A stretch of DNA of 64,000 nt from Ignavibacteriales bacterium (GTDB lineage Bacteria > Bacteroidota > Ignavibacteria > Ignavibacteriales > Melioribacteraceae). Below the pieces are notes generated by a model. The model did no database searches. It was not told where the DNA came from and saw nothing but the letters and a program-made list of their open reading frames with translations. This document shows positions 1 to 8,888 of this stretch, one piece after another. The stretch covers positions 29,926-93,925 of the forward strand of contig JACOUS010000032.1 in assembly GCA_016177735.1 (NCBI GenBank), given 5' to 3'. A program made the translations under genes and the position numbers. Every line of letters starts with the position of its first letter. Position 1 is the stretch's first letter.

Positions 1-2707
1 AGCCGGCTGCAGTCAACTCACGTTCAAAAACTTCGAAGCTCGGAAAATCCATTCCCTGAATATGAATATATCCGAGCTTTCCGTTCGAATATTTTTCGAC
101 AAGTTGTTTTCTTTGTTCTACCCACTCTTTGTATAAAAGCTGATTTTGGTTTTGCACCGGACGAATTGCAACTTCACGCTCTTTGCCGTTTTTATCTTTT
201 ACATTCAATAAAATTCTTTCATCGGCTTTTGTGTTTAACATTTCATAAAAATTTTCTTTGTCATTGAACGGAACGCCGTCAACAGCAGTAATTAAATCAT
301 CCGCGAAAAGTTTGCTTGCGGCTTTATCCGCCGGCGATTCCGGAACTACTCTGTTTACTTTCATTCCTTCTTTTGTAGGAATCAATTCGGCACCGAGCAG
401 ACCGGTTGCATCTTTTTGAGTTTCGCCGCGCTCCTGATTATACAAACCCATATGGCTTGCGTTCAATTCGCCGAGCATAAAATTGAACATGTCTCTAAAA
501 TCATTATTGGTGGATGCATTGACGCAAAGTTCTTTGTATTTATCGTGGAGATCATTCCAATTTTTTCCGTGGAACTGCGGATCGTAAAACCAATCTCTGA
601 TAGCGCGCCATGCTTCTTCAAAAATTTGGGAACGCTCAGCGGGGTAATCAATTTTTATTTTTACAGAATACGGAAGCGCTTCCGATTTATCTCCTTTGAT
701 TTCGTTTCTGTTCAACGAACCGCCGGTTTTGAAGTAGTAGATATATTTTCCTTCTTTATCAATTGAAACACCGGCTGGATTCGATCCGCCCTTCGTAATT
801 TCTTTCAGATCTTTTCCGTCCCATTTGATGCTGTAAAGATCGCGTCCTTTTGCAGTGCTGCTTTGAGCAGTGTAATAGAATGTTTCGCCGTCTTTTGAAA
901 TAATTAAATCGGCTTCATTGCCGGGAAAGTTTGTTACCTGAACGATGCGTACATAAATATTTTCGAAATCGATTTGGATCGGTTTAGTTTTTGTGCTGTC
1001 TTTTTTATCGCCTTTATCTTTCGGCTTATCATCTTTTTTTTCCGAAGCCGGTTCTTTGTCTTCCCAATCTTGTTTTGTTTTTTCCCAATCATCTTTTTTC
1101 AGCCAGACAAACCAGAGATCGCTTGTGCGGTTGTTGCGTGCGGAAATGAATCCAAGTTTCGAACCGTCCTCGCTCCAAAACGGATTTGAGTCTTCGCGCG
1201 GATGCATACTTACGTTTACCGCTTTACCTGAGTTATCCGCCGCATGAATAAATACTTCCGTGTTGAAATAAAGATCATCGCAAGCATATGCAAGCCATTT
1301 GTTATCGGGACTCCATTTTATTCCCGAAGGTTCAGCCCATCCGCTCTGCAAAATTTTTTCGCTGCTTAATTTTCCGTCGGCGGAAATTTCTGTAGTGACC
1401 AAATCTTTTTTATCGCCGCCGCGGATATATGCAATCTTTTTCCCGTCGTTCGAAACAACCGGATTCGATTCGTCTTCGTCTGTATCGGTGATTCTGATGA
1501 TTTCGTGTTTGAGCGATTTGAAAATGTTGTGCTCGGCTTTGTCTGCCGAGCGCACGAGATACAACTCGAAATTGTTGTCGCTGCGGTCCGAAGTAAAAAT
1601 AATTGTTGTATCGCTGAGCCAAACAGCGCTCATATCTCTGAAAGGTGAATCGGATAAATTCACGCTTCTGCTTTTTTCCTTGTCTGCTTCTTTGACGAAC
1701 AATTCTCCGCGCACGACAAATGCAATTAATTTTCCGTTAGGTGATACCGAATATTCGCTTGCATTGTTTGTCATCGTTTTGAACTCGATCGGATCGAAGC
1801 GTTCATCTGCATTTATTTTTATCTCCACTTTGTGCGGATCGATCTTCGCGGTTTTTGATATGTAAATATTTTTATCTCTTTCGAAGACTAAAGCAGATGC
1901 GTCGCTCGATAATCCGAAATATCTGATCGAATAATCTTTGTAATTTGTCAATTGTTCCGGCTTGCCGGTTGGTTTGCCGTTTTCGTCAATTGTGATTTTG
2001 TAAATATTGTAATTGCCTGTGTTCGAACTCAAAAAATAAATTGTTCTGTTCCCGTCCCATTGCGGATAAATATCATTCGTATCAAAATCGGTGAGCTTCA
2101 AAAATTTTTTTGTTTTGTTATCGTAAAGCCAGATATCTCTGTTTGAAGGACCGCGGTATTCTTCTCGGAAAACCGGGTTAATATCGCCGCGCACGAATGC
2201 AAGAAATCTTCCGTCGGGTGAAAGTGCCGGGTCGAATCCCACGGCATCGAGAATTCTTTTTTCGGTTCCGCCGTTTGAAGAAATTGAATAAACTTCCGAC
2301 GGTCGTTCGATCAAATTAAATTCTCTGTTTGTTGAAAAAAGAATATCGCCGTCTGCAGTCCAGCTTGAAATATTATCGGCGGCGGAATGAAATGTGAGGC
2401 GTTTCGGCAACCCGCCTTCGGAGGACATAACACACAAATCGTTGTTGCCGTAACGTGCACCGCTGAATGCAATTTTTTTTCCATCCGGACTGAATTTCGG
2501 AAAGACTTCATAAGCCTCGTGCACTGTTAGCCGCGAAGCCGTTCCGCCGGATGATGGAACGGTCCAAATATCGCCTTGAAATGAAAAAGCAATTTTAGTA
2601 CCGTCGTTATTGAGTGACGGGTAGCGGAGAAGCTGTGAATTATTTTGTGTGTGAATTGTTGTGAAAGAAATAATTAGTAACGAGAAACAAAAGAATATTT
2701 TTTTCAT
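1..2707 (-). CDS. Tricorn-like protease (S41 family), C-terminus cut by window edge
   Basis: This reading frame runs without a stop from the ATG at 2707 to the left edge, about 902 codons. It begins with a signal peptide (MKKIFFCFSLLII..., ending near THTQ), so the product is exported. Residues about 25-550 contain repeated beta-propeller units of the WD40-like/TolB type (for example FSPDGKKIAFSG, LSPDGRFLAFVR and WSPDNKWLAYAC). A highly charged Lys/Asp linker follows around residues 555-590. A tricorn core domain leads into a PDZ domain near 765-835 (GLLGAELIPT, VPESPADKAA) and the beginning of the S41 peptidase fold. The catalytic Ser/His portion lies beyond the window. Tricorn homologues degrade peptides after primary proteolysis, and bacterial exported forms are common. 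It is co-directional with gatE and gatD upstream, with a 153-bp gap after gatD, so co-transcription is possible but not shown. The family call is strong. Confidence 0.9.
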   Translation of the reverse strand, partial: MKKIFFCFSLLIISFTTIHTQNNSQLLRYPSLNNDGTKIAFSFQGDIWTVPSSGGTASRLTVHEAYEVFPKFSPDGKKIAFSGARYGNNDLCVMSSEGGLPKRLTFHSAADNISSWTADGDILFSTNREFNLIERPSEVYSISSNGGTEKRILDAVGFDPALSPDGRFLAFVRGDINPVFREEYRGPSNRDIWLYDNKTKKFLKLTDFDTNDIYPQWDGNRTIYFLSSNTGNYNIYKITIDENGKPTGKPEQLTNYKDYSIRYFGLSSDASALVFERDKNIYISKTAKIDPHKVEIKINADERFDPIEFKTMTNNASEYSVSPNGKLIAFVVRGELFVKEADKEKSRSVNLSDSPFRDMSAVWLSDTTIIFTSDRSDNNFELYLVRSADKAEHNIFKSLKHEIIRITDTDEDESNPVVSNDGKKIAYIRGGDKKDLVTTEISADGKLSSEKILQSGWAEPSGIKWSPDNKWLAYACDDLYFNTEVFIHAADNSGKAVNVSMHPREDSNPFWSEDGSKLGFISARNNRTSDLWFVWLKKDDWEKTKQDWEDKEPASEKKDDKPKDKGDKKDSTKTKPIQIDFENIYVRIVQVTNFPGNEADLIISKDGETFYYTAQSSTAKGRDLYSIKWDGKDLKEITKGGSNPAGVSIDKEGKYIYYFKTGGSLNRNEIKGDKSEALPYSVKIKIDYPAERSQIFEEAWRAIRDWFYDPQFHGKNWNDLHDKYKELCVNASTNNDFRDMFNFMLGELNASHMGLYNQERGETQKDATGLLGAELIPTKEGMKVNRVVPESPADKAASKLFADDLITAVDGVPFNDKENFYEMLNTKADERILLNVKDKNGKEREVAIRPVQNQNQLLYKEWVEQRKQLVEKYSNGKLGYIHIQGMDFPSFEVFERELTAAG

Positions 2708-2800
2708 TAATACCCCCTTCGTTTTTGAAGTGGAACAAAAATAGAACTAATGTGATAAAGACTCAAAAGCATAAGTGGGTAGTTTTTGAATGCGAAGCTA

Positions 2801-2823
2801 TTTCCTCTCTAGAGAGGGGAAAG
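2801..2823. repeat. Hairpin between gatD and the tricorn-like gene
   Basis: An inverted repeat of the form TTTCCTCTCT/AGAGAGGGGAAA lies between the gatD stop and the tricorn-like start. On the minus strand it could serve as a weak terminator for gatD, but no T-tract follows on that strand. It may simply be one of the many intergenic palindromes of this genome. Confidence 0.4.
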
Positions 2824-2860
2824 TTTCTCTATTTTTAATTCTGACTTCTGATTTCTGTTT

Positions 2861-4246
2861 CTACTTAACGTACTTGGAAATAAACTCTTCAACTTCCGGC
2901 AAGCCGCCTTGGTAAATTAGATATCCGTTGCTCGGTTCGCGTTCGGTAATTTCTCCGGCAATTGGTGTGAGCATAATTTCTTTCACCTTTGCGGGATCGT
3001 TTGTTTGTCCCAATGCCCAGCACAATTTCATGTATGCGGCTTCGGGTAACATGTTAGCCGCCGGCACAACGCCAAGTTCCATCATATCGCGACCGGTATC
3101 GTAAACATACATTTGCACAAAACCCCAAAGAGTCTGCACTGTCATGTAAACTGCAATTCCTTTTTCATGTGCACGTTTCAACGATGGATAAAGCGGTTTG
3201 TTCACATGTCCCAAACCCGTACCGGCAATAACAATTCCTTTGTAACCGTTGTCAATCAACGAATCGATTATATCGGGTTTCATGTTCGGGTAGTAATAAA
3301 CGATGCTTACTTTTTCTTCGAACGAAGTGTTGATTATGACATTGCGGTCTTTGCGCCGCTGCTTGTAATCATGCCGCAGAGGAATAATTTCATCGCGGCT
3401 CACTTTTGCAATTGGAATATCGCCGATAGTTCTGAAAGTAGAACGGTAACTCGAATGCATTTTTCGCACTCGTGTTCCTCTGTGAAGCAATCCGTAATAA
3501 TCCGAAGTAGGACCGAACATGCAGACCATCACTTCGGCAATATTACTTTCCGCAGCTGTTTTTACTGCGTGCATTAAATTTAGTGCGGCATCGGATGAAG
3601 GTCTGTCGCTCGAACGCTGCGAACCAACCATTACAATCGGCACCGGAGAATTTTGAACCATGAAAGAAAGTATTGCCGCAGTGTGATGCATTGTATCTGT
3701 GCCGTGCCCGATTACAATTCCATCAACTCCTTTTTCAATTTCTCTTCCGATTGCCTGTGCGGTTCCGATCCATTGTTCGGGTCCCATGTTTTCGCTGAAG
3801 ACGCCGTAAAGTTTTTCCGTTTCGAGATTGCAGTAGTGTGCAAGTTCGGGAACTGAACTGTAAAGCTCACCGGGAGAAAATGCCGGAATAACAGCGCCGG
3901 TTCTGTAATCCAAACGGCTTGCAATTGTTCCGCCGGTGCAGAGTAATTTTACTTTTGGTTTGTTCGGACTCGTGGGAAATTCTTTTTCGGGAATTTTGTA
4001 GTGCGCTTCTTTGCGTCCTTCAATTTTGATATCGAGAACTTTATCTGCCGCAATTCCAATGTTGTAACCAACACGAAGTTTGATGACGATGTGAAATGAG
4101 TCGGCAGTTTCAGAGCGCGGTAAAATTATTCCTTTATAATTGCAGTTTGCAGTGATTATTTCCGCATCGCTCCAAACTTGCGCATTAAAATTTTTTAGAA
4201 CCGATAATGCTTTGCCTCTGTAACCTTTGTAGTTATTGTCATTCAT
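2861..4246 (-). CDS. gatD: Archaeal-type Glu-tRNA(Gln) amidotransferase subunit D (L-asparaginase-like)
   Basis: GatD releases ammonia from an amide donor and passes it to GatE, which converts Glu-tRNA(Gln) to Gln-tRNA(Gln). Using the ATG at 4246 the protein has 461 residues, close to the size of archaeal GatD. Residues 1-75 match the GatD-specific N-terminal beta-barrel (KGIILPR, HIVIKL, GYNIGI). An L-asparaginase I-type fold follows. Its catalytic residues are visible: T107 in TGGTIAS (104-110), T183/D184 in HGTDTMH and K262 in RVRKMHS. The QRSSDRPSSDA and GTGLGH motifs and the GQTNDP...IAGEI tail are also those of archaeal GatD. The N-terminal domain and the adjacent gatE separate it from ordinary asparaginases. 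The frame stays open upstream to 4321, but that extension reads as a low-complexity Lys/His repeat and is rejected. A purine-rich AAAGAGAAA precedes the chosen start. Confidence 0.93.
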   Translation of the reverse strand: MNDNNYKGYRGKALSVLKNFNAQVWSDAEIITANCNYKGIILPRSETADSFHIVIKLRVGYNIGIAADKVLDIKIEGRKEAHYKIPEKEFPTSPNKPKVKLLCTGGTIASRLDYRTGAVIPAFSPGELYSSVPELAHYCNLETEKLYGVFSENMGPEQWIGTAQAIGREIEKGVDGIVIGHGTDTMHHTAAILSFMVQNSPVPIVMVGSQRSSDRPSSDAALNLMHAVKTAAESNIAEVMVCMFGPTSDYYGLLHRGTRVRKMHSSYRSTFRTIGDIPIAKVSRDEIIPLRHDYKQRRKDRNVIINTSFEEKVSIVYYYPNMKPDIIDSLIDNGYKGIVIAGTGLGHVNKPLYPSLKRAHEKGIAVYMTVQTLWGFVQMYVYDTGRDMMELGVVPAANMLPEAAYMKLCWALGQTNDPAKVKEIMLTPIAGEITEREPSNGYLIYQGGLPEVEEFISKYVK

Positions 4247-4336
4247 AATTTTCTCTTTGCGTTCTTTGCGATTTTCTTTGTGCACTTTGTGCACTTTGTG
4301 CGAAATGTTTTTCCCATGCAAAATTCACCAAGTCCG
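4247..4336 (-). repeat. Short direct repeats in the gatE-gatD gap
   Basis: The 90-bp spacer holds, on the minus strand, three close copies of GCACAAAGT followed by CGCAAAGAA-type units. Translated in the gatD frame it gives KVHKVHKE-like low-complexity sequence, a pattern typical of spurious N-terminal extensions over intergenic repeats. This argues for the downstream gatD start at 4246. Confidence 0.6.
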
Positions 4337-6247
4337 CTAAATATGATTTAAGATTTTTTCGCTTACAATTTTTCCTTCTACATTTATTCTTACTTTGTTC
4401 ATTACCAAGCCCATCAAAACTTTGGCGGTATTTTCTTCGTCAAACAATTTTATCGATTTCATTTCTTCTTTTACTGCCGAAATTGTTTCGTCGATTTCTT
4501 TTGTTGTAACCGGTTTGGGTAAAAGTTCGGAATAGAATTTCCCTTTTACTATTGATTTCCGTACTGCAACTAAAATTCCGTGCCGTGAAAGTAATCCGTC
4601 TTTGTACGCTTTGAAAATTTCTCTCATCATTTCTTCGTTAATAAGAGCTACATCAACACCGTTTCTCTTCAGTCTTTTTGGGTATTGAATCAATGCAACT
4701 GCCGCAAGCGTCGGATTGATTTTCCATTCATTCACAACGTACTTAAAAAGTTTTGCGAATTTCGAAATAGAGAGTTCACGAATCGTATCTTGTGGAATGG
4801 CAAGCTGATTGTACCAATCTTCACGTTCCCAAAATTTTTCCGGCAGATTAACTTGTAATTTTTCCAATCGTTCGCTCGTAATTCTTGTCGGCGGCAAATC
4901 GGTATCGGGATACATTCTATCGGGTCCGGGCAGAATTCTTTCGAAGCCGTTTGTACCGTCGCGCAAAGCTTGCCGTGTTTCGGACGGAACGCCAATCGCT
5001 GCTTCTTTTGCACGAATAATAATTTCTTTCACGGCAGTATCGGTATCGATTTCATTTCCCCAAACTATAACCATCGAGTCGTCGTCTGTTGCGCCGGCGG
5101 CTCTTTTTATATTCAGCCATTCAGCCGATGTTAAATTTTCTCCGCGGCTGTCCGAGTGAATTATATTCGGAATGTTTGTTAGGCATGCAATTACACGAAC
5201 ACGGTCCGAAATTTCTTTTGAGAAATAAGTGTCAGTTTGTGTCTGCCAGTGAAGCAATCCGGCGAAGCCGCTAAGTACAACGCACTTAACGGATAAACCT
5301 TGTTCGATTGCACTGCGCACCGGCTGGTAGTAAACTTTTTTTACGAGACGTGTAATGTCTTCCCATTTCGCAGAGAAAGAATCTTTTGTAATTTTTCTTT
5401 TATGAAGTTCATCACGCAGACGCAAAAGATTCCATTGGCGCATCGCTTCGTTGTAAGTGAGTAGAGGAATTCTTCCGATTTTTGGAACACCTTTTATTTC
5501 GATTCGCGTTCCTCCGTCCACACTTACGTTTACATCTTCACGTGCAGAACCGATTCCGCGCCGCATTTTATTTGTACTGCGGACAAGATTAGCACACATC
5601 TCCGCAACTTCGGCAGCTTCGAACGGAGTTTTCATATTCGGTCCGGTTACGGTTTCAATCAGCGGCATACCGAGCCGGTCGGCAAGATAAATGCGCGAGT
5701 GTCCCGAATCGGAAACTTCGCGGCACGAATCTTCTTCGATAGACATCTGCACAATATCGATCTGCCTGTTCTTAAACGGAATTTTTCCATTGAGTGCAAA
5801 AATTGCCGTGCGCTGAAATCCGGTTGGAATACTGCCGTCCAAATATTGTTTGCGTACGATGTGGAGTTCATCAACGATTGAGCAGTCAAACAACATTCCG
5901 CATCCAAGTGCAATATCGAGCGCTTCTTCGTTTATTAAAAAAGGCGGAGTGTCGTCCATTTCGTAAGTACAAATCGTATCGCGGTTGATTCTGTAAGTGA
6001 TATCTTTTTTCGTTTTGAATTCCATCAATGCAGTACCGTCATATTCACCGAGTTCGGAAAGGGTAGGACGCATGTGCCGCAAAATTTCGGCATCGTATTT
6101 TTCGCTGTACATTCCAGCCGGGCAGCGGCAGAAAAGTTTTTTTGATGTTAATAATTGCTGATGAATTTCGAGTCCGGATTTGAAGCCGACAGTTTCGTAA
6201 TCTTTGCCGGTCATTTCTTCAAATGATTTAAAAATGAATTCTTTCAT
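4337..6247 (-). CDS. gatE: Archaeal-type Glu-tRNA(Gln) amidotransferase subunit E
   Basis: GatE binds Glu-tRNA(Gln), activates the glutamate with ATP and transamidates it with ammonia from GatD. The 636-residue length is typical of archaeal GatE and much longer than bacterial GatB (about 475). The GatB/E kinase-like domain starts with GFKSGLEIHQQL (21-32) and SKKLFCRCP, and continues with MSIEEDSCRE and GSAREDVNVS. Residues about 285-420 fit the GAD/AspRS-like insertion domain that defines GatE. Then come the GatE signatures ETRQALRDGT (423-432) and MYPDTDLPP (445-453), and a YqeY-like helical tail that contacts tRNA. The start at 6247 has only a weak ribosome site. GatE is the first gene of the gatE-gatD pair. 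GatDE is known as the archaeal route, so its presence here suggests horizontal acquisition or an ancient retention; the base composition looks like that of the neighbours. Confidence 0.95.
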   Translation of the reverse strand: MKEFIFKSFEEMTGKDYETVGFKSGLEIHQQLLTSKKLFCRCPAGMYSEKYDAEILRHMRPTLSELGEYDGTALMEFKTKKDITYRINRDTICTYEMDDTPPFLINEEALDIALGCGMLFDCSIVDELHIVRKQYLDGSIPTGFQRTAIFALNGKIPFKNRQIDIVQMSIEEDSCREVSDSGHSRIYLADRLGMPLIETVTGPNMKTPFEAAEVAEMCANLVRSTNKMRRGIGSAREDVNVSVDGGTRIEIKGVPKIGRIPLLTYNEAMRQWNLLRLRDELHKRKITKDSFSAKWEDITRLVKKVYYQPVRSAIEQGLSVKCVVLSGFAGLLHWQTQTDTYFSKEISDRVRVIACLTNIPNIIHSDSRGENLTSAEWLNIKRAAGATDDDSMVIVWGNEIDTDTAVKEIIIRAKEAAIGVPSETRQALRDGTNGFERILPGPDRMYPDTDLPPTRITSERLEKLQVNLPEKFWEREDWYNQLAIPQDTIRELSISKFAKLFKYVVNEWKINPTLAAVALIQYPKRLKRNGVDVALINEEMMREIFKAYKDGLLSRHGILVAVRKSIVKGKFYSELLPKPVTTKEIDETISAVKEEMKSIKLFDEENTAKVLMGLVMNKVRINVEGKIVSEKILNHI

Positions 6248-6561
6248 GATTTGTCTCTGTGAGATAAATGAGGCAGTGAAGAGAGCTTGCAGATTTTTGG
6301 TGTCATCTACAAATAAAATTTTTTTGTGTATGAAAACTTAGAGAGAGGCTGCTAAAGAAGCAAACTCAAAAAACGAGTGAAGAATGTAGAGCGAAGAGTG
6401 TAGAGTTATATGTTTTGTGCGTTGTTCGTAAATATGATGACGAATCGAACTGCCGTTTTTAACAAATACTTATATAATACCTCACCTATCGATTTTCCAT
6501 TCCATTTGTTCGTTCCGAAAGAATAGATATGTTTCCTTTAGGAACAATTAGCGAGAAGTTA
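6248..6561. other. Intergenic region with no recognised gene
   Basis: 314 bp between gatE and the PhoH gene, which point the same way. It must hold the gatE promoter and the end of the PhoH transcript. I see no ORF, tRNA, clear terminator or conserved element. Confidence 0.5.
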
Positions 6562-7902
6562 TTACAATAAATTACTTGCCAGCTCAGCCAGCACGGAGCG
6601 TTCGCCTTTTTCAAGATTAATATGCGCGTAAAGTTTTTGTCCTTTGAAGTGTTCGATCAAATATGAAAGTCCGTTTGATTGCGAATCCAAATAAGGATGA
6701 TCTATTTGGTAAATATCGCCGGCTAAAACAATTTTTGCGCCTTCGCCGGCACGTGTAATGATTGTTTTTATTTCGTGCGGAGTAAGATTCTGTGCTTCGT
6801 CAACAATAAAATAAATTCTCTGCAGACTTCTTCCGCGAATGTAGCTCAGCGGTTCGATCACAAGCTTTTCTTCTTTAATCATTGTGTTGATGAGCTGATA
6901 ATTTTTATCCGTCTCAGGAAATTGATCTTGAATAACTTTTAGGTTATCCCACAAAGGCTGCATGTACGGTGCGAGTTTGCTTTCAACATCGCCGGGCAGA
7001 TATCCGATATCTTTATTGCTGAGCGGAACAACCGGTCGCGCGATATAAATTTGTCTGTAAGATTTTCTTGTATGAAGTGCACACGCAAGTGCAAGCAAAG
7101 TTTTTCCGGTACCGGCTTTGCCCGTCATTGAAACGAGAGGGATGTCGCAGTTTACCAAAGCATCAACAGCAAAAGTCTGTTCCGCGTTACGCGGTTTGAT
7201 TCCGTATACAACTTGTTTATCGATGCGCTTGAATTTTTCCATTTCCTGATCGAGATGGGCGAGTGCAGATCTGCTCGAATTGCGGAGGATAAAAAACTTA
7301 TTTGGAACGAGTTCCTCTTTTAATTTTTTTGCCGCCTTTTTTGCCGAGACTTCAAAAGGAGAACTGTATAATTCTTGAAGAATATTGTCGTCGAAATTTT
7401 CTGCAATAGCTTTACCGCTGTAAAGTTCTTCAACATTTGTAACGCGGTCGGTTGTGTAATCTTCAGCCGGAATTCCGAGCGCCTTTGCTTTCATTCTCAA
7501 ATTAACATCTTTACTCACAAGAATAATTTTTACTTTGCTTTTTGCTGCCTTCGATGCTTCAAAGGCAGCACTCAAAACTCTGTGATCAACATTATCTTCG
7601 CGGAAGACATCGTGGATTTCTTTTGCCAATCCTTTAGTGATAACAATTCTAACTTTTCCTTTTCCGCGCCCGAGCGGAACGCCGCCGTTAAAAATTTCAT
7701 TGCCGGTAATCGAATCGAGTGTGCGTGCAAACTCGCGCGCGTTTAAATTTATTACCTGATTACCGCGTTTGAAATGATCGAGCTCTTCAATTACGGAAAG
7801 AGGTATAATTATGTTGTTTTCCTCGAAGTGATTTATACAAGTCGGGTCGTGAAGAATTACGTTTGTATCAAGAACGAACGTCTTTGGCTGGGATTTTTTC
7901 AT
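6562..7902 (-). CDS. PIN-PhoH fusion ATPase (PhoH2 type)
   Basis: A 446-residue protein with an N-terminal PIN nuclease-like domain (residues about 7-150) joined to a PhoH ATPase domain (about 235-446). PIN acidic positions are visible at D12 in LDTNV and around E39/E40 and D132. The PhoH part has Walker A GKAGTGKT (261-268), ARPVVPL, DIGYLPGD, Walker B IVDEAQNLT near 365 and the downstream AGDIYQID segment. PhoH2 proteins are described as ATP-dependent RNA helicase/RNases, with roles in RNA turnover inferred. The gene stands alone, with an ATG at 7902 preceded by GAAAG. The domain assignment is secure; the physiological substrate is unknown. Confidence 0.93.
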   Translation of the reverse strand: MKKSQPKTFVLDTNVILHDPTCINHFEENNIIIPLSVIEELDHFKRGNQVINLNAREFARTLDSITGNEIFNGGVPLGRGKGKVRIVITKGLAKEIHDVFREDNVDHRVLSAAFEASKAAKSKVKIILVSKDVNLRMKAKALGIPAEDYTTDRVTNVEELYSGKAIAENFDDNILQELYSSPFEVSAKKAAKKLKEELVPNKFFILRNSSRSALAHLDQEMEKFKRIDKQVVYGIKPRNAEQTFAVDALVNCDIPLVSMTGKAGTGKTLLALACALHTRKSYRQIYIARPVVPLSNKDIGYLPGDVESKLAPYMQPLWDNLKVIQDQFPETDKNYQLINTMIKEEKLVIEPLSYIRGRSLQRIYFIVDEAQNLTPHEIKTIITRAGEGAKIVLAGDIYQIDHPYLDSQSNGLSYLIEHFKGQKLYAHINLEKGERSVLAELASNLL

Positions 7903-8007
7903 AAAGAACTTTCGCGCAATTTCGTTATTGGGATTAAATGAATTTCATTCCGAACTTAATAAAAAAAACAATTAAGCTGAATAGCTAACACGGCTTGACA
8001 AAAAATT

Positions 8008-8036
8008 AAAAAGCGGAGTCTGCCGCTCCGCTTTTT
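8008..8036 (-). terminator. Rho-independent terminator of the 8060-8443 gene
   Basis: A perfect 11-bp stem, AAAAAGCGGAG / CTCCGCTTTTT, with a 7-nt loop lies just past the stop of the small exported protein gene on the minus strand. The A/T-rich arm ends give a U-tract in either direction. Confidence 0.85.
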
Positions 8037-8059
8037 GTACTATAAGAATTTGGCGAAAA

Positions 8060-8443
8060 TTATTTGTTCATTTTTTTGTGGAACTCTTCAATCTGTTCCG
8101 GCGTAAATACGGCAAGTTTGTAAACATGGGCTTGTGGTTTTACTTTTTCGGGAAGTTTATTTAGAACGCCTTCTTCGCTTGCACCTTCCGTAATAAAATA
8201 GCCGGTGTGATTGCCAGACATGCATGCCCATTCAATCTTTGATAAAAGTTTTGCGTCTTTGGCTTTGATTTCATCGAGTGCCGAGAGACATTCTTCCGGT
8301 GTATGTTTGAACTCGATCAAATATTTCGCTTTCATCGGCTTTGCATCAACTTTGGATTTATAAGTGTCTTGAGCATAAATCAAACCGGTGCTCAGAAAAG
8401 TAATCACGATCAATAAGGATACAATTTTCAGAGCTATTTTCAT
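8060..8443 (-). CDS. Small exported protein of unknown function
   Basis: A 127-residue protein with a clear signal peptide (MKIALKIVSLLIVITFLSTGLIYA, cleavage after YAQ). The mature part is about 100 residues, Lys/Glu-rich, with one Cys in the WACMSGNH segment and no family I recognise. The C-terminal PEQIEEFHKKMNK looks helical. The start is supported by TAGGAG eight bases upstream, and a strong terminator follows. It appears to be a single-gene periplasmic or outer-envelope protein. Confidence 0.75.
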   Translation of the reverse strand: MKIALKIVSLLIVITFLSTGLIYAQDTYKSKVDAKPMKAKYLIEFKHTPEECLSALDEIKAKDAKLLSKIEWACMSGNHTGYFITEGASEEGVLNKLPEKVKPQAHVYKLAVFTPEQIEEFHKKMNK

Positions 8444-8888
8444 TTCTATTCTCCTATTAAAATTTTTTCAAATGATTTTAAGCAGATTGAAAAACAGAAA
8501 AAGAGTTTGTCCGGCTAACGGCTCCGAACGCGGAAAGAATATTGGAGTAATTGAATTCATCTTTCTTTATAGATAAAAATGCTGCCCTCCTTTCTTATCT
8601 ATGCCGCTGGATAATTATAAAATATCCGTTAATCAGACGGTTTTATTAATAAAATCTCTTAAATGAATTAGAACTACTTTTGTTTTTCCCGGGATTATTT
8701 TTGAGCATTATTAATAACAAAATTAACGGAGTTAGAGTTTCAAAGTGATATAACTTTGATGCCGTAAAAATTTTTCCTCATTTTGAATCCAATCCTTATT
8801 TTACCGGTAAGATTTGAGCGTTTGTTTTTCCACAGATAGAAAAAATTTTATTTTGCGACCAGCACTCCAAACAAAAGGAGAAACATAA
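8444..8888. other. Divergent intergenic region with two ribosome sites
   Basis: 445 bp between divergent genes. It contains the TAGGAG site for the minus-strand small protein and AAAAGGAG (8876-8883) for the aldehyde dehydrogenase. Promoters for both must lie here, but I cannot place them with confidence. No ORF or RNA gene is seen. Confidence 0.5.

Noticed and set aside
2311..2511. Other small frames inside the tricorn-like region
   Set aside because: They are antisense or out-of-frame shadows of the long minus-strand reading frame.
4247..4321. N-terminal extension of GatD (KVHKVHKE-like)
   Set aside because: It is encoded by short direct repeats typical of intergenic DNA, and the family homology begins at the downstream ATG (4246).
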